From NCBI GenBank assembly GCA_029717555.1, contig JAMDHS010000010.1:124001-188000 (forward strand): a DNA stretch of 64,000 bases. The letters run 5' to 3'. Position 1 is the stretch's first letter; each line of letters begins with the position of its first letter. The stretch comes from Peribolospora baueri. Lineage: Eukaryota > Basidiomycota > Peribolosporomycetes > Peribolosporales > Peribolosporaceae. The translations under genes and the position numbers were made by a program. Positions 35,962 to 46,835 of this stretch are shown here, piece by piece. Under the pieces are notes generated by a model. That model was not told the origin of the DNA. It saw only the letters and a list, made by a program, of their open reading frames with translations, and did no database searches.

Positions 35962-36327
35962 TCGTCGTTGGGGTTGTTGCCTTGATGGCTCGTTGGCTCT
36001 TCGCTCGATTTTGGATCCGTCTTGCGTAGCTGGTGTCTTTGCCTTGGCCATGTCATCCCTCTCGCGACGGCGATTGCCCCTGTAGCTATGCTTAGAAGTG
36101 ACCAGTCTGTTAGCTGCAAAGTCACTCTTGTTATCGTGAAGGACTCGGATCGGGATTCCATCGCGGTTTCCCGTCCTTCCTACCGCAGTCGTTCCGCAGC
36201 ACCGAGCGAACCTTCCACTCTAGGATGGACCTGCTACAGCTCAAACGACATACGAGAGGAAGACGAAAACGACAAGCGAGGGAGACGGGCATTATTCCTC
36301 GTTCCCCTCATGTATGGCGCACGATAG

Positions 36328-38739
36328 ATGAGCCTTCCTTTCAAGAGCGTCGCAAGCGCCCTCGCCCTTCTTCGTCTGCCTTGCGACTCGCTCACTCTCG
36401 CCCTCACACCTGCGCTCGCACGTTGTCGTTCTGGAGGCGTTCGACATGCGAGCAGTATCAGCGATGGCACCATCACCATCACCTCTACTGGGGCCACCAC
36501 CTCCGCCGTTAGCCGCGCTCTCGGTTATCGTCCTCCGTCAGGAAAGGCTGAGGAGGGGGATGGGCAGGACGCCGGGGAAGAAGGGAGCGCGTCGAAGAAG
36601 AGGCGATCAGGCTGCTATCGGCTCGGGAAGGATGATGAGCAGCAGAAGGGCAGGCGAGCGTTCGGACGAGCTTCGTTGTCGGCACCCGGGTCGTTGGCCC
36701 ATCGCCATCGCCAGCGTCTCGAGTCTCCTTCTTGCTTCGGACGTCGCTCTGGATCTCCTAACCCTCGTCCATCGGGCGTACGGCTGCGGAAGCCGTCGAG
36801 CGAATCGGTAGAACGACCGTCGGCACGGCCTCCGTCGACGTCCGCGTCCCAGCCGACGACGTCCATTTCTACCGCCGCCGTCGATCCCCGCCTTCGCGCC
36901 TCTCTCGAATCGTCTCTCCAAGCCGCCCTGGACTCGGCTTCCCCCGCCGCGCTCTTCTCCACCTACCTCCACGTCTGCGGCGCGACGCCGCTGGGCCCTC
37001 TCTTCCTCTCCGTCGCTCGCACCCGAGCCGTGCTCCATCGACTGGTGGAAGAGAGGCCTAGGACGCGTGGTGGACTGCAGAGGGTGCTGAGGGTGGTGGA
37101 GAACTTGAGGGCGAGGGGGGCCACGGTGGGGGATCGGGAGTACAGGGCGGTCATCGGCTTTGTCGGCAGGTGTTTTCGCAAGGCCGGGCGCGGGGAATTG
37201 AGAGAGGTGATGGCTATTTTTGCACAGATGGTCAGACGACGCGAAGGAGGAGAAGGGGAAGAAGAAGGGGCCAGTTCGAGGGCGGTGATCGACCGCAAGA
37301 CGTACAACGTCGTGCTCGACGTCGTCTCTCGCGCTTGGGCGCCCGATCTCTTCGACCGTCTCTTCCACCGCATGGTCGTCCTCGACGGCATCTCTCCCGA
37401 CCGTTTCACCTACATGGCTCGATTGCGTCGGTACGCCGTGGCAGGAGATCTGGCGGGCGTCCGACGGACCGTCCAGGATATGGCCCGAGCCTCTCCTTCC
37501 TTGCGCCGGGTGGAGATGGACGAGGTGAACGCGGGGCTGTGGGCTCACGCGCGCTACGGCGGCGGCGGCCGTCTGTCGGACGTCATGGGCGTCTATCGTG
37601 GCTTGAGAAGGAACGCGATGGCAAGGAGACGGCGCTGGCTGAGCGCGGACGAGCGAACGGCGGAAATGTTGAGCGAGCTGAGGGGGGAAGGCCCGCCGGC
37701 GAGGGATGGGGAGAGCGAGGAGGCGGTGAACAGGGTGCTTGGTGTGGGCAGGTTGAGTGGGACGGACATTCCGTTTCACGACGGTCTGGTGCCGAACGGA
37801 AGGACGTTTGGGATGGTCGTTCAGACGCTCGCTTACAGGGGTTCTCTCGCCGAGGCGCTCGACGTTATGGAGGACATGGTGAACACGCCGGTGCTCGGCT
37901 ACGACGACAACAAGTCATCATCCACGCCGTCGTTCTCCTCCTCCTCCAGACGCGCGCGGCGTGACTACCTCCGGCCTACGCTGGCTATGTACATGGCCCT
38001 CTTCGTCGGCTTCGCTCGGCATGCCGAGCGTCCACTGGCTTCGTCGTCGGCCTCTCCCTCGTCCGCTCCTCCGCCGTCGCCGTCGCCGTCGCCGTGGACG
38101 AGAGAGGCGCTGGACAGACTGTTGGAGTCATTTTTGACCATCAAGCCTTCCGAAGCTTCACTGGCGGGACAAGAAGCGTCGGCACGGCTCAAGCGGGCCG
38201 TCGACGGACTTCCGACGCTGCTCGACGACGACGACGACGACGACGAAGTGGGAGCGGCGGGCGTGGGAGTGGGAGGAAGAAAGAAGAAGAGAAAACGCCG
38301 AGGGGAAGATCTACCAATCATATGGAACCCTCGTTCCATCATCAGTCCACCCACCCACCGCGCTCCCACCCGACGAGAGCTTTTCTTTTTGATCACCGCT
38401 CTGAGACGCGTTTCAGGGGATGATGCGGAGTGGGTGTTGTCGAGGTGGGCGATGGTGATGGATAAGTTTGGGCCTGAGATTGAGGTGGAACGGTCGGGGA
38501 GGGAGCGGACGGACGGAGACGGAGGCGGAGATGGCGACGATGGGTATCAAAGAGAAGAAGATGACGGCGTGGTGCGGAGGAGGACAAGCGCGAACCGGGA
38601 AGGCTGGACGGGATTGCGGATCGGCAAGCGGTTGCGACGCGTGCTGTCGTCGCTCGAGGAAATGGTCGAGCCTCGAGAGGGCTCGGGTGGGGACGAAGAA
38701 AATCAAAGTGGGACAAGCGATATGGAACGCGCAGGCTAG
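36328..38739 (+). CDS. Pentatricopeptide-repeat-type mitochondrial protein, 803 residues
   Basis: One uninterrupted frame. The N-terminus (MSLPFKSVASALALLRLPCD, then ALARCRSGGVRHASS) fits a mitochondrial presequence. Residues ~90-190 are basic and disordered. PPR-like helical pairs are visible at about 320-420 (RKTYNVVLDVVSRAWAPDLF, SPDRFTYMARLRRYAVAGDL), 486-520 (VPNGRTFGMVVQTLAYRGSL, AEALDVMEDM) and near 548 (LRPTLAMYMALFVGFARHAE), so repeats are few and degenerate. An Asp run near 632 and a basic run KKKRKRR follow. PPR proteins bind organelle RNA and act in its processing or translation; the RNA target is unknown. It lies 366 bases after bL12m on the same strand. Start chosen as first ATG with a presequence. 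Confidence 0.78.
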   Translation: MSLPFKSVASALALLRLPCDSLTLALTPALARCRSGGVRHASSISDGTITITSTGATTSAVSRALGYRPPSGKAEEGDGQDAGEEGSASKKRRSGCYRLGKDDEQQKGRRAFGRASLSAPGSLAHRHRQRLESPSCFGRRSGSPNPRPSGVRLRKPSSESVERPSARPPSTSASQPTTSISTAAVDPRLRASLESSLQAALDSASPAALFSTYLHVCGATPLGPLFLSVARTRAVLHRLVEERPRTRGGLQRVLRVVENLRARGATVGDREYRAVIGFVGRCFRKAGRGELREVMAIFAQMVRRREGGEGEEEGASSRAVIDRKTYNVVLDVVSRAWAPDLFDRLFHRMVVLDGISPDRFTYMARLRRYAVAGDLAGVRRTVQDMARASPSLRRVEMDEVNAGLWAHARYGGGGRLSDVMGVYRGLRRNAMARRRRWLSADERTAEMLSELRGEGPPARDGESEEAVNRVLGVGRLSGTDIPFHDGLVPNGRTFGMVVQTLAYRGSLAEALDVMEDMVNTPVLGYDDNKSSSTPSFSSSSRRARRDYLRPTLAMYMALFVGFARHAERPLASSSASPSSAPPPSPSPSPWTREALDRLLESFLTIKPSEASLAGQEASARLKRAVDGLPTLLDDDDDDDEVGAAGVGVGGRKKKRKRRGEDLPIIWNPRSIISPPTHRAPTRRELFFLITALRRVSGDDAEWVLSRWAMVMDKFGPEIEVERSGRERTDGDGGGDGDDGYQREEDDGVVRRRTSANREGWTGLRIGKRLRRVLSSLEEMVEPREGSGGDEENQSGTSDMERAG

Positions 38740-38974
38740 ACGGTAAAGGCCCCTCGGGTGGTTCTTGCTGCATTCCTAATCTTTCATTCCTCCTTTTGTC
38801 ATTGGAGATATGCAATTACAAATGGCCAACGTCGTCGTCAACGTGACGGTGAGCGTGACCTCTCGTGGTCGGGGGTCGTCGGGGTATTCGTCGTTTCGGT
38901 ATAAACTCTCAGATGCGGAGAAGTGGGGGGAAGGGGGCGATAGGAGCGGACGGAGTAGCGGTGTCGTCTCGGCT
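38740..38974. other. Short convergent spacer
   Basis: Lies between the 3' ends of the PPR gene and the one-pass membrane protein gene; nothing coding seen. Confidence 0.6.
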
Positions 38975-39590
38975 TCAATAATGGTACGGTGGGCTCCTGT
39001 ACGCCGCCGGCGGCGGGTAAGGGTTGCCCCAAGGCGGTGGTGGTGGCGGCCTGGCGTAGGGGCCGGGCCAACGGGCATATCGGTAAGGGACGTGGAGTGC
39101 GGGAGGCCAGCCAGACTTTTTCTCGTCCTCCTCCTTCTTCTTTTTCTCCTCGTCCTCCTTCTTCTTCTTCTCCTCGTCCTCCGTCTTCTTCTTCGTCTGG
39201 CTGTGCTGGTAGGTGCCGATGATGATGAGGAGGAGGAGGACGAACGCGAGGATGCCGCCTATGACACCGCCGACGATGGCGCTGGATGAGGGCGAAAGGG
39301 GGAAAGAAAGGGGGTGAGACGGGAGCGGGGAAACGGAGCGGATGAGAGGGTAGACTGGCTCACGCTGTGTTACTTCCTCCTCCTCCTCCTCCGCCGGTGC
39401 TGTCGGCCATGGCCTTGGATGGTTTGTGGGAGGCGACAGGGGGAGAGAGAGGAAGGCGAGGCGGGCGAGGGTAGGGAGGATGGGCGGAGGGAGGGAGTGG
39501 AGGTGGTGGAAGAAGGGAGAGTGGCGAGCGAGGAGGATGGCGAGGAGAAAGGGAAGGGGCGACGCTTTTGAGGCGGCCGCGACGAGCCAT
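38975..39590 (-). CDS. One-pass membrane protein with K/E-rich juxtamembrane segment
   Basis: Exons 39590-39364 and 39281-38975 keep phase and give 177 residues. The first exon is Pro/Ser-rich and ends in a Gly run (about residues 66-72). Exon 2 begins at a single hydrophobic helix, AIVGGVIGGILAFVLLLLII, followed directly by a highly charged segment of repeated DEEKKKKE units (likely coiled coil or single helix), then a Pro/Tyr-rich tail with many PPP and YPPP motifs. It looks like a membrane-anchored protein with the charged tail in the cytosol; no cleavable signal peptide is clear. I do not recognise the family. The long antisense-like frame starting at 39697 is in another phase over exon 1 and is not used. 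Confidence 0.65.
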
Positions 39591-41079
39591 GTGGGCGTCA
39601 GCGGCGTCGACTGCATGCCCCTTCTGTCAGCAGCAGCAGCACCGGTCCGGCGTCTGCATCGCGCTCGGGCGTCCGGGGGTGCCGAAGGGGAGAACAAAGG
39701 GACCCACTGACTGGGACTGGTGCTGACTCGCGCATGTCAAGGGACCGAGACCGAGGGCGAGACCGAGGGCGATATAGACAGACAGCGACGGAGCCATCTG
39801 AAAAGGCGCATAATCAGGGACGGCACGCTAGGACGAGGACGAGGTAGAGGCCGAAGCGAGGGACCGAGACGCAAGTGGCAGACGCAGAGAGGAGAGCGAG
39901 GCAAAGCGAAACGAAGCGACGACGGAACGGGCTGACGTTGACGTTAACTGGACTGACTCGGTCGGCGCAAGGAGCGACGGACTGAATGAATGAATGCATG
40001 TCCGTCTTGTCGTCCCGCGACCGACTCGACTCGACTCGACTCCGGAAAGGGAGGGAGGTTGTTTATAGCGACGGGCGGCGGCAAAACGCATTACACGAGT
40101 GTTCGAAAAAAAATACACAAGCAGCGCGCTGTTTCGGCACGCACATCCAGTCAGCCCGCTGTGGTCCATGCACACACACGTGTATCCACACGCGTGCCCC
40201 GTCTTAGCGTAGTCTCCACGGACCTGCGGCAGCAAACAGCGTTGTGTGGACGCTTTCAATCAGAGTCCGAGTCCGAGTCGAGTCGAGAAGCGCGCATCAA
40301 CCCTCGAGTATGCTTACATAACCCCCCACATCTCCCTCCCCTTTCCGGTCCCCCGCTTCTCCTGCTTCTCCCGCTCTCCTGGTCGCAGGGGCCGCGCGCC
40401 GCAGTCCAAGCGTCCATCGAACCCGCGTCCGTCGGATCAATTAAGGCAGGTCGGTCGGGCTTAGGACGTGGGTTGGGTGAGAGCGGTCAGGGTAAACGCT
40501 GGGAGACAGAGTCATGACCCTGACTCGCGATCCACAAACCAAAAACTGCTCGGTGGAAAGCGACGACGCCCCACTCCACTGACCTAGCCTAGCTCGCACC
40601 GGCTCAACTGAACTGAAACGCAACAAGAAAGACCTTCCTCGCGCCGGCGAAACGGGCCCAAACCTGGCATGTTGTGGAGGGGAAAGCGAAAGCGAATGGA
40701 CGGGCGACGGGAGTGAAACCGAAGGACAAGGTGTACGAAAGGACAAAGGCTACTGGTGAAAGGGCGCGAATGGAGAGACGCGAATGGAGAGGGTGAGGTC
40801 TCGTCTGATGTAAAACAGAAGAAAAAAATTGAAACTCAAGGATGGTGGTAGTAATACAGCGCTAGGTCGAAGAAAAGCAAAAGCGGGAGAATGTCCTCCT
40901 TCCGGACACTCAGAAGCGTTCGCTAGGCGACAACAGAGTAGTGAAGATAACTTGAAAACGGTTCGTCATGCAAACACGGAGAGGAGAGGAGATCTGGAAA
41001 TGATGGAGACCGAGAGGCCAGCAAGATGATGGGTAGAGACGACAAGTAAGTGTCAGGAGCGGCCCTGTCTCGCGCCTCG
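39591..41079. other. Intergenic, no supported gene
   Basis: The reverse-strand membrane-protein gene starts at its left and AMMECR1 ends at its right. It holds small tandem repeats (GACTC run at 40021-40041, AGTCCG run near 40262-40285). No coding frame is convincing. Confidence 0.55.
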
Positions 41080-42381
41080 TCAGTCGTCGTCGTCGTCCTC
41101 CTCCTCGTCCTCCTCCTCGTCCTCGTCCTCCTCCTCGTCCTCCTCCTCGTCCTCCTCCTCGTCTTCCTCCGTCTCGACACCATCCATCCCCGCCGAACCC
41201 TCCTTGTCAACCGTCCCTCCAGCCATGGCCGCGGCTCCCTTTGCAAGCCAGCCGCGATACTCTTCCCAATTCATGCAAACCTTCTGCGCCCTGTACCTCG
41301 TCAGCCTCAGGCTCCTCCGGATGTCTTCGGTGATCCGCCCGTCAAAGCCCGCCTTGCGGATGCACGAGTCGATCGCCTCGCGCTTCGTCCAGCCTTGTGC
41401 GGGAGCCACGTCCGGCAGGTAAGTGGCCGTGAGCGCCTTGGGGTAATGCGGCGCATAATAGGGCGATTTCAGCGACGTCGGACCGGCTTTGGCAGCCGCG
41501 GGGGGTGAGGCAGGCACGGGCGAGCCTGTGCCGCCGCCGAGAGTGGATAGCAGTCGAGACGCTGCGGACCGTCTCGGCGCCGCCGTCGCAGGTGGCGAGG
41601 CGAGAGAGGAAGAAGAAGCGGAGGCGGAGGAAGAGGAGGGCGTCGGGGTGGGCGACGGGGAGGGTCGGGCGAGGAGAGGGTTGGGAACGTGGATGTAGAT
41701 GCCGTGCTCTCCCAGCGTCCAGTCAAGGTAATCGTCCGCGTCTTCAAAGTCTGTCAGGAGGGAGACTCTGTGAGGAGACGAAAGAAGACAGGGGTGCATC
41801 TGATTGAGCAAGTGGGGAAGGCGGAACGACAAATCGGCGCCGGGACCTGTGGTCTCGATCGACGAGGCAAGCAAGGGCAGCGCGTCCGCTCACCCGCACT
41901 CGAGTCGAGGCAGCTCCTTCTCCGAGATGGGGTTGAACCTGCGGTCTTTGAAGGCGCTGAGGGGGATAGGACGGCAGGGGTAGACATGCCTCAGCTTGAA
42001 CGACGCCAGACTACGCCTAATCCCGCATGGCACAAATGGAAAGCTCGCTCACCTGGTCAGAGCATATTCTCTCAGGCCATCCCACAACCCCTGAGGCTCA
42101 AAGTTGCCGATACAGCCCCTGAGCCTTGGCGAGCCTGTCAACCTGGTGGAAGAGAAGAGGTTCCAAGTGACGAACAGGGGGCTGCGGTTCAGACGGGCGG
42201 CGGGTGTCGTCAGCGAAGCCAATTCGGCCCGATCACGACGAGCGAGAGGGGGGGGGTGGGGCGCTCACTAGTCTTCATCCTCAAAGGTCGGACGGAACGG
42301 CTGGCGGTTCTCAAAGTGGGCGACGAGGGAGTCGAAGCAGTAGTAGCAATGCTCGGGGAGCACTGCGCTCTGCGGCGCCAT
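41080..42381 (-). CDS. AMMECR1: AMMECR1-family protein, four exons
   Basis: Exons 42381-42269, 42181-42053, 41956-41894 and 41767-41080 keep phase and give 330 residues. The AMMECR1 fold is clear: EHCYYCFDSLVAHFENRQ, YPLFVTWNLF, the hallmark LRGCIGNFEPQ, GLREYALTSAFKDRRFNPIS, KELPRLECGVSLLTDFEDA, DYLDWTLGEHGIYIHV, TATYLPDVAPAQGWTKREAI and SLRLTRYRAQKVCMNWEEY. The family is found in all domains of life and its molecular role is not settled. Two additions are specific: a Ser/Pro/Ala-rich insertion of about 55 residues inside the domain (about 130-185) and a C-terminal tail of some 30 Glu/Asp residues (codon repeat at 41083-41165). Confidence 0.94.
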
Positions 42382-43331
42382 TCGAAGCGGGCGTGGGGGG
42401 TAGGGGAGAGGGGAAGGGAGAGAAAGGGAGGGTGGAGGGGAGGGGGTTGGCTGGTGAGACAGATAGAGATAGATGGAGGTGAGGGAGGAAAGAGGGGCGC
42501 GAGGAAAGGAGGGCAAGGATGGGTAGCGAGTCGCCTCTCAGGAGCCGAGCGACGTTGTCCAAGTGGGGAGACGTGTGTTCGTGCTCGGTCTGTCCGGTCG
42601 GTCTGGCAGGACGAGGGCCGCGCAAGCGGCCTAGGGCGGCCCGGGCGAGGAGGGCGTGGAGAGGAAGGCGAGAGAGGGGCGGGAGGGGGAGGAGTGGGAG
42701 GTGGCGATGATGGGATGGTGGAGAAGAGGGAGGCGGAGGCGGAGGCGGAGGCGAAGGCGAAGGAGACGGAGACGGAGACGGAGACGGAGGTGGGTTTGTC
42801 AGGGGTGGACGTGGAACGTGCGAAGGTTGGGTTACGAACGCTGGCCTCGCCCCACCTCGTCGTCGTCGTCCGCCCCGACGCAGCGCGACCGCTCGCTCGA
42901 TCGTGCTCGGGCGGACACAGCACGTCATCTATCTATCCATGGTGACCCCTCTCGTCAACGGCAAACCTGAGACAGACAAACAGACATCGGATGGGCTTGG
43001 CTTGCGCTCTAGTCTAAACTACAAGGAACCCACATGGCCTACCCCAGTGGACTTGACACGCTGGGGAGCGAATCGTCCGAGGCGGAGCGCAGCGCGGACA
43101 GGACAGACAGACAGACGCAGCAATGCGGCAGGCACTTCAAAGGCACCGAGTTGGAGAAGAGGATAGAATACAACATCGAGCCCAAGCTTCGCTGATCGGT
43201 CCCGAGAGATGAAAGACGACGACGACGCGGACAGAGACCGCATTCAGATTTGACCACCGTTCGAAAAGGGAAGCAAGCGAGCGAGCGAGCAAACGAGCGA
43301 ACGAACTCGAGCGGTAGCAAAACGCGTTTGT
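42382..43331. other. Intergenic, GA-rich
   Basis: Lies between the 3' end of RTF1 and the 5' end of AMMECR1. It has GGAGGCG and GGAGAC repeats at 42728-42786 and a GAGC run at 43278-43305. The long frames here are low-complexity. Confidence 0.55.
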
Positions 43332-46096
43332 TCAAAAATCGCCGAGGTCGACTTCCACGTCGGCTCCGTACGCCATGAGCTCCAAGAACCTCGCCGTCGG
43401 CCTCCCCTCGCCCTCTTTCGGCGGCGACAAGGACGAGAACGACAGGGCGCTCTGCGTCGCCCCGTTCGCGTTCGCGCCGTTCATCCCGTTGCGCTTGGGC
43501 ACCGGAGCGCCAGGGGCGGCGGGAGAGGCCATGCCGCTCTTACTGGCCGACGAGTGCCGGCTCCTGAGGCGCCTCTTCTCCTCGAGCCTCCTCGCTTCTG
43601 CGCGCTTCATCGCCTCCCAGTTGGCCTTCCTGTTCCGCTCGTTCATCTCGGCCATCAATTTGCCCTCATCGATCACCTTCATCTGTCCGCCGCCGGCCCC
43701 CGGTCCGCCCGTCCCAGCTTGCACCGTCGCGGGCAAGCCCGCACTCACCGCCTGCTTCTCCGCTTCGATCATGGCCATATCTTGCAGCTCGCCATCGATC
43801 CGCTCCACCTCCGCCACATTGTTCTCCAGCGCCGCCGCAGTGCGTGCCGCCAGCAGCCTAGCGCGTTCCATAGGGATGTTGACGGTCGGCTTGGTGATCT
43901 GTCGACGACGTTCGAGCATCTTTTGGATGTCGGCCTTGGGACGCGACGGATCGGGTGAAGAGGAAGGATGGACGGATGAGTCGAAAAACTCGATCGGCGG
44001 GCCAGCCGTGGACAAAGGAAGGGCGCGCGGTCGGGCTCGCTTACCTCCGTACGAACGTAGTCCCGAGCATCGAGCAACAACTCGCGGCGCGCCTTGAGAG
44101 CCTTGCGCAGAGGCATGATCTGCCCCTCCTCGCGCATCACTGCCAGCCATCGTCGAAACTCGTCCTGTATACCGGTCGGTCGCATGAAGGGCTCGAACTT
44201 AGACTCTGGATCGGCTCTCGCCCGCGCCTACGGTCCTAGACACGATGCTCTCACCTCGGTGAACGGCGAATTGCTGACATACTCCATCGTGAACACCTTC
44301 TCCGCCTTGCCGTGCTTGAGCAGCAGTCCAGCGTTGGCACGGCCGTCGCCGAACTTGTATGAACGATCTTTGACCGTCACGTCCTTGACCTCGCAGACGC
44401 GGTACGTCGGCCTGCCGGACCTGTCATTGCCGATCATGTAACGGACAAAGGCGCCTGCGAAGGACGAGAGGGAAGAGAAAAGCGACGATCGGTCGGTTCG
44501 TCAATCCTCCAGCATAAGCGCTACATACTCGGACGCCCGAGGAGAGGGAGGAAGGAATTATCACCACTAACCTTTGACCCATTCGCTAAACTTGGGCCAT
44601 AGATGCCGTTCCTCCATGAAAGAGCGACCGACTCTGGCGCCCTCGATGTCAGCGAGAACAGGAAGCTCGGACCTGAGGCGGGCCTCTTCTTCAAAGTCCT
44701 TGCGCTGGAACTTGTCATATTCCCCTTCCTCTTCGTCCGAGTATTCCGACCCCGATGACGAGCTCGAACGCCGTCGCCCGGTCGGCGAGTCGCGCCTCTT
44801 GCCTCCCGCCTTGGCCTGGCGTCTCTTCTTCAAAGTCTCGAGCGTGTCTTTCTTCTTCTGCGAAGCGCCCACCTGCGTCTTCCTCCCTGTGAGCGAGTGA
44901 AGAAGAACACCAGGCCGAACGAGAGCCGTTCCATCCGGTCAGGTTAGACGTTGCCTACCGTCAAGCCCCGGAAGCGTAGCGTGGCCAGCCTTTGCGACCG
45001 TTTAACTCACTCGACTTAGCGGTGCTCGCGACAGTCTCCCCGCGTTGCGCCTTGGCGAGCCTCGCGAGTTCGATGCGCTGGCTGCGCTTCGTCATCTCCT
45101 CGTCACGCTCCGCCAGGATCTCTTCGCGTTCGATTTCGTTCATCGACAGCAACCTGAAGATGCGTCATGACGTGAGGCGATGAGCACATTGGATCGTTGG
45201 GCGGAGTGAGAGGTCTCAGATAACGCACCTCTCGCGATCCTCCTCGTCCTTGTACTTGCTCTCAAGAGGGTACGGGTTCGGAATCTCTTCATCGCTATCC
45301 TCCGCGCCGCTCGCTCGCTCGCCTTCGTCGGACGTACTGTGCGGGCCAGGAGAAGGCCAGCCAGAGGTGGTTGGGAACATTAGTGGAAAAAATGCGAAGA
45401 CGGACGGCGCGAAAGAAAGGCCAGCTAGCCAAGGCCCGGTCGACCTTCGACGAGCGATCGATCCGGTTGAAGGAAAATCCGGTCCACTCACTCGTCCCTC
45501 CTCCTCTTCCTCCCAAAGCCACTGCCCCTCGCGAGCCTTAACCTTCCGCTCTTGCCAACCCCCATCGCCCCACCGGGACTGTCCGCCCGGTCTCCCGAGC
45601 GGGCGCGACGCTTAGCCACAGATGGACCCCATCCGTCATCATGATCATCATCATGATCATCATCGTCGTCGTCGTCGTCGCGCGTGCCGCGAACAGCACT
45701 CGAACCGGCGCCAGCGCCGGTGCCAGGAGCGGCAGCAGCAACAGACGCTCTGCCGGGGAAGGATGCGCTGGGCTCTTCGTCGGACGAGACGTCCATGTCC
45801 TCCCCCGAGCCCGAGTCGTAGCCCGCCGTCGCGGTAGGGCCGCCTCCAGCACCGCCCGTACCACCACCACCACCGCCACCACTACCGCCACCGCCACCGT
45901 CACTGCCGCCGCCGCCACCGCCGCCGCCACCACCGCCGCCGCTGCCACTCCCTTCTGGTCCGGGACTCGAACCATACCCGTGTCCATGGCCATGGCCAAG
46001 ACCGTGCGAGTGGGAGTGAGAACGCCTGCCTCCACCGTCCTCCTCGCCCGGATCGACGAGGGCGAGGAGCTCGTCATCCACGTCTTGACGTGCCAT
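43332..46096 (-). CDS. RTF1: RTF1, Paf1-complex subunit with Plus3 domain
   Basis: Exons 46096-45492, 45336-45229, 45153-45011, 44886-44572, 44454-44255, 44197-44045 and 43934-43332 keep phase and give 708 residues. Start MARQDVDDELLALV is typical of RTF1. A His/Gly-rich low-complexity region follows (about 25-90), then acidic runs, then PNPYPLESKYKDEEDRERLL and SMNEIEREEILAERDEEM, the usual RTF1 block. The Plus3 domain spans FMEERHLWPKFSEWVKGAFV, RYMIGNDRSGRPTYRVCEVK, LLLKHGKAEKVFTMEYVSNS. The C-terminal exon has MLERRRQITKPTVNIPMERA and the segment ENNVAEVERIDGELQDM. RTF1 links the Paf1 complex to elongating RNA polymerase II (through Spt5) and promotes H2B ubiquitination. The Gly/His tract is unusual. 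Confidence 0.94.
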
Positions 46097-46835
46097 CTCG
46101 ACTCGACTCGGATTTTCCCTATTGAGATATTGCGATATTTAGATTGAGATTGCGATGGCGCGAGAAGGCGCCGCGCCGGGATGGGTTGGGTTGGGCAGAC
46201 GAGAAAGAGGGAAAGGAACGAAGGGACGGACGGAAGGGCGGACGGACGGACGACAGGCGCCGCGAAGGGTGGTGGTAGGAGGGGCCGAGTGGGTCGGGCG
46301 AACGAGTGAGATTCAGAGGGCGGGAAGGAGATGTAGGAGGGAGGAGACGAGGTCGAGTTGGTCGCTTGGTGCGCCGGATTCCTGTACCATCATCGGTGGT
46401 GGCCGACGAGACGGACGAGACACCTTCGACACATGCGTGCCGCAGCAAATCGCTTCCGTTGTTAAGTACTTACGCGTTAGGTCCGTTGAAAGGGTCGTCT
46501 TCAAACCGAGGTTTGGTTGTCCGACAAACGCGTGTGGCAAAAGGACCAGACAGAGTTGGATGATTGTTCATGAGTATTCAGATACAAGGGACCAAGCAGG
46601 AGAATGCGTGTGACTCAACGTCGTGTTGGATCAGACGCGAGCGCCGACAGACGACAGGGGGCGAGGGCTGCATATATACATACGGCGCAACAGAGAGCGT
46701 AGAGAAAACGGAGCAAAGGGTTGAGTTCACAACCCAAAGGAGAGCGTAGGGGAAATAAGGGGGAGGGCAGGGAGGGCCAGGAAAAAGGGCTACAGACATG
46801 CGTTAACAACGCGAATCTCGTCCGCTTTCCCCTTT
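46097..46835. other. RTF1 upstream region
   Basis: No supported gene. Just upstream of RTF1 is an imperfect ATTGAGATATTGCG repeat (46120-46153). The right end holds the 3' flank of the GPI-type protein gene. Confidence 0.5.
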
